Source: Candidatus Undinarchaeales archaeon (GTDB lineage: Archaea > SpSt-1190 > JASMDC01). From it: a stretch of DNA of 64,000 bases. The translations under genes and the position numbers were made by a program. The DNA is taken from positions 165,467 through 229,466 of the forward strand of contig JASMDC010000001.1 of the NCBI GenBank assembly GCA_030753015.1, in the 5' to 3' direction. Below are positions 30,017 through 39,900 of this stretch, piece by piece. How positions within the stretch are numbered: position 1 is the stretch's first letter; the number at the start of each line of letters is the position of its first letter. A model generated the notes under the pieces. It had not been told where the DNA came from and did not search any database. It saw nothing but the letters and a program-made list of their open reading frames with translations.

Positions 30017-32119
30017 ATGGTTATCAAGAGCGAGAAGAAGAGCGATACTGAGTCTCTTCTCAAGCGCATCGATGCGCTCAACCGCAACATCGGGGAGCTC
30101 GAGTACAGGACCGACTCCCTGGAGGGCGGATCCACCCCGTGGATGCTCGCCACGGGAGTACTGGCCCTGGCCATTATCATCTCGGCCGTGGGATTTGCGA
30201 ACGGTTCCATAAGGGTGAACGCGGCCGGACTTCCCGCCGCAGGCACCGGGACCGCGTCGGACCTTAACGTCGAGGGGATGTACAACCTCATGCTCGAAAA
30301 GGGTCTGCCGTCGGAGGAGATCGATACGATCCTCATGCGCGGTGGTATCCAGAAGACGGACGTGGACAAGATACGGTACAAGGTTACCACCACCGGTGCC
30401 GCCCCGACGGCGACACCTACGGCGAAACCGCCCACTCCCACTGATAAGCCGCCCAGCGCGGCCACACCCACGCCCAGGCCCAAATCCAGCGGCACCGGCG
30501 AGCAGGTCAACTTCCAGATGTTCGTCATGACCTACTGTCCCTTCGGCACCCAGGCCGAGGCCGGCATGCTCGACGCCTGGGACCGCATCGGCAAGTACGT
30601 CGACCTGGACGTCCGCTTCGTTATCTACAGCCAGTACCAGGGCGGGGGCGACGACTACTGCATCGACGGCGGCGAACTCTGCTCAATGCATGGCATCGCG
30701 GAGCTCAACGAGGGCATCCGCCAGGCGTGCATCATGAAGTACTACGACATGGACAAGTGGGTCGAGTACACCAAGATAATCAATGCCCAGTGCTCGCTGG
30801 GCGACATCGAGACCTGCTGGAAGGGTATCGCCAAGGACGTCGGCGTGGACGTCGCCAAGATCAGCACCTGTCAGAAGGACGAGGGCGTTGCGCTCATGCG
30901 TGCCGACAAGGACGAAGGGGACGCTCTGGGCGTCCGCGGATCTCCGACCATGTTCATCAACAGTGCACCCTACAGCGGCGGCCGTGATGCTCTGAGCTAC
31001 ACGCGGGCTATCTGCAACGAGCTCAATAACGAGCCGTCCGAGTGCGGGAGCCTGCCCGCCTGCGGCCAGGACACCGACTGCACAAAGACCGGCAAGATCG
31101 GCAAGTGCGTCAATCCCAACACCGATGACGCGGCCTGCGAGTTCATCGACCCGGTGGCGGTCAAGCTCACCATACTCAACAAGCAGAGCGACCCGTCCTG
31201 CGACTCGTCGCAGATCGAGGCCGCACTCGTGCGCCTCTTCCCCGGCGTCGATGTAGAAAAAGTGGACGTTGCTTCCGCTGAGGGCAAGGCTCTCGTCGAG
31301 AAGTACGACGTCCTCATCGTGCCCAAGTACATCCTGGACGATAACCTCGAGAACACCAACACTTGGGACACGAACGTGGGTATCCGCTCCGTGTTCGAGA
31401 ATAAGGGCGACGTCTGGATGCTGACCGACGATGCGTCCGGTGCTAGCTGCTACATAAGCGACGAGGCGAAGGTCGCGGCCGAGGAAGCCGCGTGCGCCCA
31501 GATCCCCAAGGCCGACGTGCCCACCATGAAGATGTTCGTGATGACCTACTGTCCGTTCGGCACACAAGCCCTGGACGGTATCAAGCCCGTTGTAGAGCTC
31601 CTCGGGGACAAGATCAATGTGGAGCCTCACTACGTCATATACGCGAACTACAATGGCGGAGGTCCCGATTACTGCCTGGACGACGATAGTAAGTACTGTT
31701 CCATGCACGGGATCCAGGAGCTCAACGAGGGCGTGCGTCAGCTCTGCATCTATCGTGACCAGCGCGACAAGTGGTGGGAGTACTACACGCTCGTCAGTAA
31801 AGGGTGCAGCTCGAACAACGTGGACAGCTGCTGGGAGGCCAAAGCCAAGACCGCGGGCATCGACATCGATGCCGTGAAGAAGTGCTACGAGGATGAAGCA
31901 TTGGATCTGCTAGCGGAGGAAGTGAAGCTCAACGAGAAGTACGGTGCTCGTGGCTCGCCGACCATGGTGATCAACGAGGTGGCCTACCAGGGCAACCGGG
32001 ATCCGGAGAGCTTCAAGAGCTCCCTCTGCTGCGGCTTCAAGGCGGGACAGCGACCTTCCGGATGCGACACGAAGCTGGCCGGCGGCGGCTCCGCCCCCGC
32101 ACCGCAAGGTAACTGCTAG
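30017..32119 (+). CDS. Membrane-anchored protein with two DsbA/GILT-like thioredoxin domains
   Basis: A 700-residue protein: a short coiled coil (residues ~10-38), one membrane helix (MLATGVLALAIIISAVGF, ~42-59), a Pro/Thr linker and a large external part. Two DsbA-like thioredoxin-fold domains (~174-340 and ~510-690) both begin FVMTYCPFGTQA and share D-DYC, CSMHGIxELNEGxRQ, CW and GSPTMxIN blocks. Each has a single active-site cysteine (CPFG), as in GILT-type or thiol-binding proteins rather than CxxC oxidases. Between them lies a third segment (~370-495) with a thioredoxin-like strand order (VKLTILNKQSDPSCDSSQ) but no CxxC. Many paired cysteines suggest disulfides. Likely role: thiol-disulfide chemistry at the cell surface, fitting the many Cys-rich surface proteins nearby. 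Confidence 0.8.
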   Translation: MVIKSEKKSDTESLLKRIDALNRNIGELEYRTDSLEGGSTPWMLATGVLALAIIISAVGFANGSIRVNAAGLPAAGTGTASDLNVEGMYNLMLEKGLPSEEIDTILMRGGIQKTDVDKIRYKVTTTGAAPTATPTAKPPTPTDKPPSAATPTPRPKSSGTGEQVNFQMFVMTYCPFGTQAEAGMLDAWDRIGKYVDLDVRFVIYSQYQGGGDDYCIDGGELCSMHGIAELNEGIRQACIMKYYDMDKWVEYTKIINAQCSLGDIETCWKGIAKDVGVDVAKISTCQKDEGVALMRADKDEGDALGVRGSPTMFINSAPYSGGRDALSYTRAICNELNNEPSECGSLPACGQDTDCTKTGKIGKCVNPNTDDAACEFIDPVAVKLTILNKQSDPSCDSSQIEAALVRLFPGVDVEKVDVASAEGKALVEKYDVLIVPKYILDDNLENTNTWDTNVGIRSVFENKGDVWMLTDDASGASCYISDEAKVAAEEAACAQIPKADVPTMKMFVMTYCPFGTQALDGIKPVVELLGDKINVEPHYVIYANYNGGGPDYCLDDDSKYCSMHGIQELNEGVRQLCIYRDQRDKWWEYYTLVSKGCSSNNVDSCWEAKAKTAGIDIDAVKKCYEDEALDLLAEEVKLNEKYGARGSPTMVINEVAYQGNRDPESFKSSLCCGFKAGQRPSGCDTKLAGGGSAPAPQGNC

Positions 32120-32177
32120 GTCGGATATCGAAGGAACAGGGGGGGTGCGGGCACGTCCCGCACCCACCGCCGCTAAA

Positions 32178-32186
32178 GATTTAAAC
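32178..32186 (+). promoter_or_regulatory. TATA-like box deciding the start of the gene at 32211
   Basis: GATTTAAAC centred 29 bases before ATG 32211; the longer frame from 32145 would include it. Confidence 0.6.
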
Positions 32187-32210
32187 CAAGCTCTGGCCTT
32201 GGTCACACAT

Positions 32211-32699
32211 ATGGCACCGCAGGCGAACGGCCGGCCTGACTGGGACGAGTACTACATGAGGATCGCCCTGGACGCGGCCCGCCGGTCGACTTGCCTTCGC
32301 CATCATGTGGGCGCCATCATCGTCAAGGACCGTCAGATACTCGCAACCGGGTACAACGGAGCGCCGCGGGGATTCCCGCACTGTGAGACGATCGGCTGCC
32401 TTCGCGAGCAACTGGGCATCCCCTCAGGGGAGCAGACCGAACTGTGCAACGCAGTGCACGCCGAGCAGAACGCCATAATCCAGGCCGCCGTGCACGGAGT
32501 GTCCCTTGCAGGCGGCATTCTCTACACGACCCACCAACCGTGCATACACTGCTCGAAGATGATCATCAACGCCCGGTTGGACCGTGTCGTGTACGGTAGG
32601 GACTACTCGGAGACGCGCGGGCTCGAGATGATGCGCAAGGTAGGCATCGAAGTAGTGCGCTTCGACGGCGACCTCGAGATCACTGACCTCCGAGAGTAG
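32211..32699 (+). CDS. dCMP deaminase-like protein
   Basis: A 162-residue zinc deaminase. It shows the core CNAVHAEQNAI (zinc His and catalytic Glu) and HQPCIHCSKM (PCxxC zinc cysteines), with the N-terminal WDEYYMRIALDAARRSTCLRHHVGAIIV and the LATGYNGAPRGFPHC strand typical of dCMP deaminase/ComE-type enzymes. These make dUMP from dCMP for thymidylate synthesis. The length is usual for the family. The start is set by the TATA box, giving MAPQANGRPDW. It is followed by a convergent small coiled-coil gene. Confidence 0.9.
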   Translation: MAPQANGRPDWDEYYMRIALDAARRSTCLRHHVGAIIVKDRQILATGYNGAPRGFPHCETIGCLREQLGIPSGEQTELCNAVHAEQNAIIQAAVHGVSLAGGILYTTHQPCIHCSKMIINARLDRVVYGRDYSETRGLEMMRKVGIEVVRFDGDLEITDLRE

Positions 32700-32717
32700 G
32701 CCGAACCCCGAAAACCT

Positions 32718-32960
32718 CTACATCCGGTCCTTCCGGGTCTCCGTCCACTCCATCTCGTTCATGAGCGCGTCTCGTGCCGCCTCGAGCTCCTCGAGCACCT
32801 TATGGAAACCCACTATTCGCTTGTCCTTGCCCGAACCCGTGGAGCTTCGGAGCTGGCCAGTGAACCGGTCGAGCTCCTCCAACTTATTACGGACCGCTCT
32901 GATGTCCCGGAGGAGGGCGAACCGGCGAGTACGTACCAGGGACTTCTTCTCGTCATCCAT
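32718..32960 (-). CDS. Small coiled-coil protein
   Basis: An 80-residue, highly charged protein (MDDEKKSLVRTRRFALLRDIRAVRNKL...) with two predicted helices of coiled-coil type joined by a Ser/Gly turn (SSTGSGKDKR). There is no known motif. ATG 32960 is chosen; upstream TTG 32972 would add four residues. An AT-rich CTTTTTCAA lies about 25 bases upstream. It lies between the deaminase (convergent) and the membrane protein ending at 33003. Confidence 0.5.
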   Translation of the reverse strand: MDDEKKSLVRTRRFALLRDIRAVRNKLEELDRFTGQLRSSTGSGKDKRIVGFHKVLEELEAARDALMNEMEWTETRKDRM

Positions 32961-33002
32961 CCGTGAGACCAATGTCGGCGGTCGTTGAAAAAGCTTTGCT
33001 TC

Positions 33003-33896
33003 TCAGAGCACGCTCACACGAGCGGTGCGCTCGACCTCTTTCCCGGTGTCACCGTTCTGGACCACCACGCGGAGGACGAAGGCACCGGGCTCACGGGGCG
33101 CATCGATCCCGATCCGCCAGGTCCCATCGGCCTGGGCAGTAGCGCACGCGCACATGCCGCAACGTTCGTCGACCGAACATGGCACCCAGCCGGACGGCGC
33201 GCTACCGTCCCACTCGAGGCCGATACCGACACTGAAGGTCGATCCGGACAGGCCACCGGGCGTGGAAACGACGCCCTCCACGACCAGCGGATCGCCGGGA
33301 GCTACGGTGGAGGGGATGTCACTGAGCGAAACCAAGAACGTCTCCCCTCCCGGGGAACCGGCGAAAGTGAACGCCGCGCCTAGAAATAGGACGCTCGCGA
33401 CCACCGCCGTCATACCACCTGTGTTCTCCTCGCGGCCGGCGAGGGCCCATTGCTCGTACACGACGAAACCGAAATTGACCGTCATGATGAGGGCCATGCC
33501 CTGGGCCATCTCACCGGCCGGGGGGAGGACGCCAAGGAAAGCTGCAAGTCCCGATGAGTTGAGGGGTTCAAGTGCCTTAACGATCAGGCGCAGGACCAGC
33601 AGGAGGAGGATGGCCAGGAGCCCGGTCCAGACCTCGGGATTGCCACGATGCTCCTCGCTGGCCTTCTGCACCGCCTCGCTACGGAGAGCGGCCACCAGAG
33701 GGACGTGGACGGCCACCACACCGCCTAGGCCGAGCGCCGGCAGGAGCCAGTACGGTCCCCCGGAGAAGAGGAGGGAGATGTAGAGGATAATGATGAGGAA
33801 GACCGGGAGGACCACGGCGATTGTGGGCAGTACGCGGGCGCTCCCCGTACGTACTACGGACATTCCGATTGCGTCCGTGTAGGGCTCCAGGTCCAT
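33003..33896 (-). CDS. Multi-pass membrane protein with external Ig-like domain
   Basis: A 297-residue protein with five or so membrane helices in the first two thirds (for example TIAVVLPVFLIIILYISLLF and TGLLAILLLLVLRLIVKAL), then a final ~110-residue beta-rich domain with an Ig-like strand order (DPLVVEGVVSTPGG, WRIGIDAPREPGAFVLRVVVQN). A CSVDERCGMCAC cluster there may be disulfide-bonded. No family is recognised. A TATA box 29 bases upstream indicates leaderless transcription. It ends before the small coiled-coil gene on the same strand. Confidence 0.65.
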   Translation of the reverse strand: MDLEPYTDAIGMSVVRTGSARVLPTIAVVLPVFLIIILYISLLFSGGPYWLLPALGLGGVVAVHVPLVAALRSEAVQKASEEHRGNPEVWTGLLAILLLLVLRLIVKALEPLNSSGLAAFLGVLPPAGEMAQGMALIMTVNFGFVVYEQWALAGREENTGGMTAVVASVLFLGAAFTFAGSPGGETFLVSLSDIPSTVAPGDPLVVEGVVSTPGGLSGSTFSVGIGLEWDGSAPSGWVPCSVDERCGMCACATAQADGTWRIGIDAPREPGAFVLRVVVQNGDTGKEVERTARVSVL

Positions 33897-33920
33897 ACCG
33901 CACCCTCGGAGGACCGCGAA

Positions 33921-33930
33921 CTATTTATTG
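33921..33930 (-). promoter_or_regulatory. TATA-like box for the gene at 33896
   Basis: CAATAAATAG on the minus strand, centred 29 bases before ATG 33896. Confidence 0.55.
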
Positions 33931-33991
33931 TCATCCCCCCGGACGGGCCCGGTCGGCCCGCCCGGGGAGAAACCCCTTCATGTCCCCTTTC

Positions 33992-36900
33992 TTACACTGC
34001 TGCAGCTATGCAGGAGCAAGTGCTGCCGGGCGGATCGCACACGCCCTCGGATCGGAACGTGCACGTCGGCTGGTCCACCAGGATCTCGCAGGTGGGTAGA
34101 CAACCTGTGCACTCCACACGCAGCACACAGGTACCCAGTGCATAGGTGATGGTGTAGTCCTTGGGACCCTCGCCCTGGACGGTGGATAGGTCCTGGACGT
34201 CTAGGACAGCGTACGGGTAGGTGATCCGCGACAGCTGCCGCTTGAACCAGTCCACGTCGTCCGCGACCGCGTGCACCAGGATATTGTACGAGTGCCCCTC
34301 CTCGGCAAGGAAGGCGTCGGTCGTGATGGTGTACTTGCCATCCTTTGCCAGCGCTTTGTCCTTGAGATCGGCCGTAGCGGCCGTAATAGCGGTCCCCGAC
34401 TCGTCCTGCACGGTCACCTTCACGGTCCCATCGAACGCTACGCCCACTGCATTGCGCACCGTGACCTGGGCCCTGACATCCCGTTTCTGGTATAGACCTG
34501 TCGCCGGGATGTGCTCGCCGTCCGCGTCGATGAAGTTCGCGCCGGCCACCTTGAGCTCTGGGTTCTCGATCTTCAGGTAGGCGTCGGGGTACTCCATCAG
34601 GACATTGATATAGTCCTCGGGGCAGGTGTCGCAGATCACCGGCGTGGAGAGGACGGACTTGGCCACGAGCTGGTCGTTCTTGTCGAAGGCCTCGAATCCG
34701 ATGCGAAGGATGTTGCCGAAGTAGGCGAACTCCTTGGGCACCGTGAACGTGTTGGTCTTGACGATGACGGGGTCGGTGATCTTGGCCGCGTACGTATGCG
34801 ATACCCGTGTACCCTCTATCTCCCTGTTGTTGGTGTCCGTCAGATAGACATCCGCCTTCAGCGGGAAGTATTCGGACACGAGCTTCACGTGACCGGTCAC
34901 TTCCTGGAACGGGTAGGCCGTGATGATGCGCTCCTCATTGAAGAACGCGTCCGTTGGCGCGATAACGCCCATCTTGAGCACGCTCACTCCCGTCTTCGAC
35001 TCGTAGGCGCCGACGACACCGGAACCATCCCGTAGGTTCAGTACGAGCCAGACCTCGTTACCGATCCATGATGCATCCACGTCGAAGGGTTCGCTCTCCA
35101 GTGTGATCGTGGCTGCCGGAATGAGGTTGATCTCGTTGTTCCCTTGGACCGTTCCGAGGGTGTTGTACTCGATGTAGTCGCTCCAATCGCACCCCGTCTC
35201 GGGGCACGGTGGAAGGACAATCACCCCGAACGATACCTGTCCACTGAAGTACAGAGCGCCCGCGTTGGTGATGTCGGCCTTCACGGTCGCTATGTCACCA
35301 CCATAGACCGTGGTCTGGGCGACGTCGTCCTTGTAGAGCCCCAGTCCCGATACGGTGAAGCTCGGCAGCATCCCCTTCTTGGCCTGTGCGCACTTGATGT
35401 TCTCGGCGATGGAGTACGTACTGGGACTGCGCTGGAAGCATCCGATGATCTGTCGGTACACTTTATCATTGGCACCGCAGTCTCCCAGGCCGGGTATCTC
35501 CCCGTTCATGCACTTGAGCAGTGTGGTCGAGTCCTGTGTGATGGGTGCCTCGATACAGCCCTTCTCACAATCGACGTTCGCTTCCTTACACGCAGCTTCA
35601 CATGCCTTCTCGTTCGAGGGGTATAGGTCCTGACAGGCCTTCTGGCATGTCGCGTACTCGTCCTGATAGTAGCACTTCTTCGTGAGCGGCTTCTCCTCCA
35701 GACCCTGGTAACAGCAGTAATTGTTCAGGTCAGAGTACTTGGTCCTGCATTTGTCGAAGTGCACCTTCCCGTCCTTGAACACTGCGGCACTGGAACATTC
35801 GGTCGTGGAGGTGTCCTCGAACGGGTTCGGGAGGTCGAGTGTGTCAGGCTCGATACCGAAGAGGCTGTTGCAGCACGCCATCATCTTGGACTTCACGTCC
35901 GGGGATATCTCTGGCGCATCGCACTTCTGGCTCGTGCCCTTCCACTCGAAGCCGATGTTGCAGACGCAGTAGCCGAGCTCGGAATGGCACCGGCCATTGA
36001 TGGCGCCGATGTTGCACGTCTCGCGGCAGAACGCGGCGCAGAAGTTGGCCGAGCTGGGATCCTCCTCCGGAGGGATCTCTTCGGGGGTGACGCAGTAGTG
36101 GAGCGAGGTATCGCAAACCTCGTTCTGGAGACAGTCGCTGTTCGACGAGCAGCACTCGGCACGGTTCGTGCAACAGATACCGCTCTTACAGTTACCACTG
36201 ATGCAGTGGTTGGGATAGGTGCACGACTCACCGTTGTCCTTGGAATTGGGCTGGACGTAGTTCGGGTCTTCTATACAGTAGTTATCCCCTCCGCACATCT
36301 GTCCCGAGGACGTGGAACACTGGTCCGGGCCCGTGCAGCACTGCTCATGGCGCTTGCAGCAGATATTGCTGCGGCAGTTCGCGCTCTTGCACTCGTCGTC
36401 ATAGTCGCAGTCGCCACCATCGTCCTCTTTCGGATCGGACGGACAGGCGGTGCCTCCCGCCGTCTTCAGACAGTAGGAGGTGTTCGGGTCGCACTTGGCG
36501 TCAGAGCCGAAGCTCAAGCAGTGGCTGTCGACGAAACAGCAGTATCTACTGTTTGCGCAGCAGATGTCGTTGATACAGTTCCCCGAGGGGCAGTCGCTGT
36601 TCCTGTTGCATCCCTGGCCGATACCCGTGGTGTCATCGGTGTCCGTGTTACTATCGGTATCAGTATCCGTGTCGGTGTCAGTATCGGCATCCGTGTCGGT
36701 GTCAGTATCGGTATCATCGTCCGTTTCAGGGGTGATTGTCTGACCCCCCGTCGTCGTATAGGACATGCACGACTGGTGGATCTCGTAGAGGAGCGTGTCG
36801 TCCTGAATGGGCGTGGTCGCCGAGTCGACAGCGTTGAGCTTGCTCAGTGCGCTGTCGTGCTTCGTACCCCAGTCATCGAACTGCTGGTCCTTGATGGTCT

Positions 36901-39900
36901 TCTCCTCAGTGTCGCCCATCTCGCAGCGGCCGATGGGCTTGTCGCTGGTGATCGTCCCATCGATGATGCACCGAGAATCCCGGGCAAAGGACATCGGACC
37001 TGAGCCCTCGGGCTGGCTCGTGAGATACTGCAGCACCTTCTGATAGAACGGATCGATGAGCGCCTCGCGCTCTTCAGGCAGATGATACTTCGGCTGGTAA
37101 GCGCAGTCACCCGAGTAGCCGAGCTCCCGGTACCGGACGACGATATCGGGGCATTCGTCCTTGAACTTCCAGTCAGCGGTCCCTGCCCCGATCGACTCGA
37201 TGCCCTGGTACTGTGTCACTGTACCTTGCTCGTTCTCGTCGGCAGTGTCCGTGATGATCCTGTCGACCATGGCGACCGAGTTCTTGAGGTTCTTGCGGAA
37301 GGTGTCGGTGGAGCCCTTGTCCGCGATCTCAGCGAGCTTTGTGTTCAATTGAATGAGGACGCTAGTGACTTTAACGTCGTCAATATTGGTAGATCCCTCG
37401 TACTCATCGATGAGGTCGCTGGTAACCTCGATGCCTGTCACGAGCTCATCGATAAAGGTCTTGAGCGTTGTGACGACGTTCTGGACCGTGTCCCGGGTGC
37501 GGCACGGGCCAGCTTTGATCTCGTCGTACAGATCCTCGGCGCCGTCCACCGTGCACAGGTCCTTGAGGTCGGACACCTGCTGCTGACACTCCACGAGCTT
37601 TGCGGGGACGATTGCCATGTTCGTGCGGTACTCGACCTCGAGGACGCCTGCCGAGATGTCGGTCTCGTCGTTGGTACAGATGACCTTGCCCTCCGAGTCC
37701 GTCCTCTCGCACTCATCGGAACATCCGTTCTTCTCCTCGCAGTTCGATGTCGCGGCGCTGAATCCGAGGTCGGAACCTGCGGCTGGATCGTTCGCCGAGC
37801 AGATGTAGAGCTGGTTTGAATCGCACGAGGTGCTGCAGCAGTCCTTGTCACTCCCAGCGTAGCCGTTGTCGTCGGTCTTCGGGTTCATTTCGTCGGCCTT
37901 GCACTCGATGCTATTGAGGCCGCCGTCATGCACGTCCACTCCAGCAACACATGGCAGAGGGATGCAAACGGGGCAGTTCAATGCTTTCTGGAAGTCATCG
38001 GTGCGAGCGGTAAGGTCCGAGGCAAGCGCCGGGCACTTGGTGTTCGTCTCCGTCAGGCAGATCGCCTGGACACCCCGGTGACAGAGTCCGGGGACGAACG
38101 CATCGCTGGCCACGAAGTCCTCTGTGATATAGGTCTCCAGGCCGAGGTCCGCATCGCAAGCACAGAACTTACCGGGACTGCAGACAGAGGGGACGGTTGT
38201 GGACGAACCACTGGAAGGATTGGAGGTCACCCAAGCGAATGAGTCACGCTTGAACTCGCAGCTAGTTGTAGCGATGTTCGATTGACTGCCACCCGGAGCC
38301 AGGTCGATGTGAACGGCCGTGCTAGTGCTCTTGTTCACGTATCCCTTGACATCGTTCGTGTTCTTGATCTTATAGAACACGATATTCTGATAGCCCTTGT
38401 TCTTCAATGCCGTCTTGCAGTGGAAGTCGTTGTCCTCGGAGTCCTTGTCGGGTAGATCATCCAAGTCGATGGGGGTGCCGAAGATGAACTCGATCTCCAC
38501 ATCATCGATCTTCACATTCACACCTGTGGGGATCTGCTGTTGCCCCGTGCCTGTTGAGGCGGTGTAGCCGGTGCCCAGGAAGTCGGTAAGTGCCGTATTG
38601 CACGAGTCGCACTGCTTTTCCAGAGCGTCCAGCATCGTGATGAGGTTGGCGTGCAGGTCGGTATAGAACTCATGGGCGCCCACTTGGAATTTCTTCACCT
38701 CTTTGAGGTAATCTGCGAAGTTGTTCTTGGCAGGTATCTCTCCGTCCTCGCACTTGACATTTCCGAGATGGTTGGCGATGTCTTTCTGCTCAGCGTCACC
38801 ATCGTATTCAGTGATATCGATGTGGTCTATGTCCTCACCGATAAGCTCTTCGTCCCTAGAGCAGGCGCCGATGTTCAGGACCGAGCTCTTGACCTTGAAG
38901 ATCCTGAGGTTGTCCGCATCTCCCGGATCGATACTGATGAGTTCATCACCGAGGAAGTCCTCGAGCTGCGTGATACACGCGGCCCTGCTACAACCGCTCG
39001 TAAGGTCAGGGTCTGGGGAGATGCACACCTCGTACTTCATACCATTGGTCGTGGTACCATCATTGTTCGTGTCGCTGAATCCGCTAACGTACGTGTGCTT
39101 AACCTTACATCCGAGGCATCCTTTCTCCGCAGCCGGCCGGTGTTCCAGGAGCCTGAGGTAGGCGATCGTCATGGCGTAGGGAGTGACATCGTACTGATCG
39201 GGATCGGCTTTGACCTCGTCATTCGGGAAGAACAGCCTCTGGACATATCCGGGATCACCGCCCTCCTCCGATTCGCAGAGGGACTTGTACTTGTCGTCAC
39301 AATTATTATCGTTCCATTTCCCTGAGGTGTAGATCTGGCCACAATCCTCGTTACCCCACCAATTGTTCGGTTCGTTGTTTTTCCAGTTAGAATAGAGTCG
39401 CTCCGTATTCGGGGGTCCATCGGACTCGCAGATACCCTCGTGCTTGTCCGTGCACTTCTCATCGTTCCATACTCCGTTCGAGTAGACCTCGACACAGTTC
39501 TCACCCGTGCCGCCGTTCGGTTCGCCCGATTTCCACTTAGCGAATGCGTTAGACACGCCCTCAACCCAGGTCCAACCACCTTCAGAACCTTCGTCAGTCA
39601 AGCCGATCCATTTGTCTCCCGAGAACTGGGCCTTGATGTAATTGTTCTCCCCGTCATCATTGATGGTCGTTAAATAACCACCCCACCCGACGCATTTTGC
39701 CTTGGCTTCTGCCCATGTGAGTTTTTCAGTGGGTTTGTAGCAGTGACCATTGTAGAAGTAGCCGTCGCTACAGACATCGGATAAGTCACTAAAGGACGGA
39801 TCTGTCGTCCATACATAGCGACCCTCCTGAGTACGGTCATTGTAACCGATCCAGAGATTCTCAGCGAACGTCTCCTTGATAAATTCGTTCTCCAATGCAT

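Noticed and set aside
36000-37003. Plus-strand frame of about 400 residues inside the giant surface gene
   Set aside because: It is antisense to Cys-rich conserved domains and reads as biased Val/Arg/Ala sequence without motifs.
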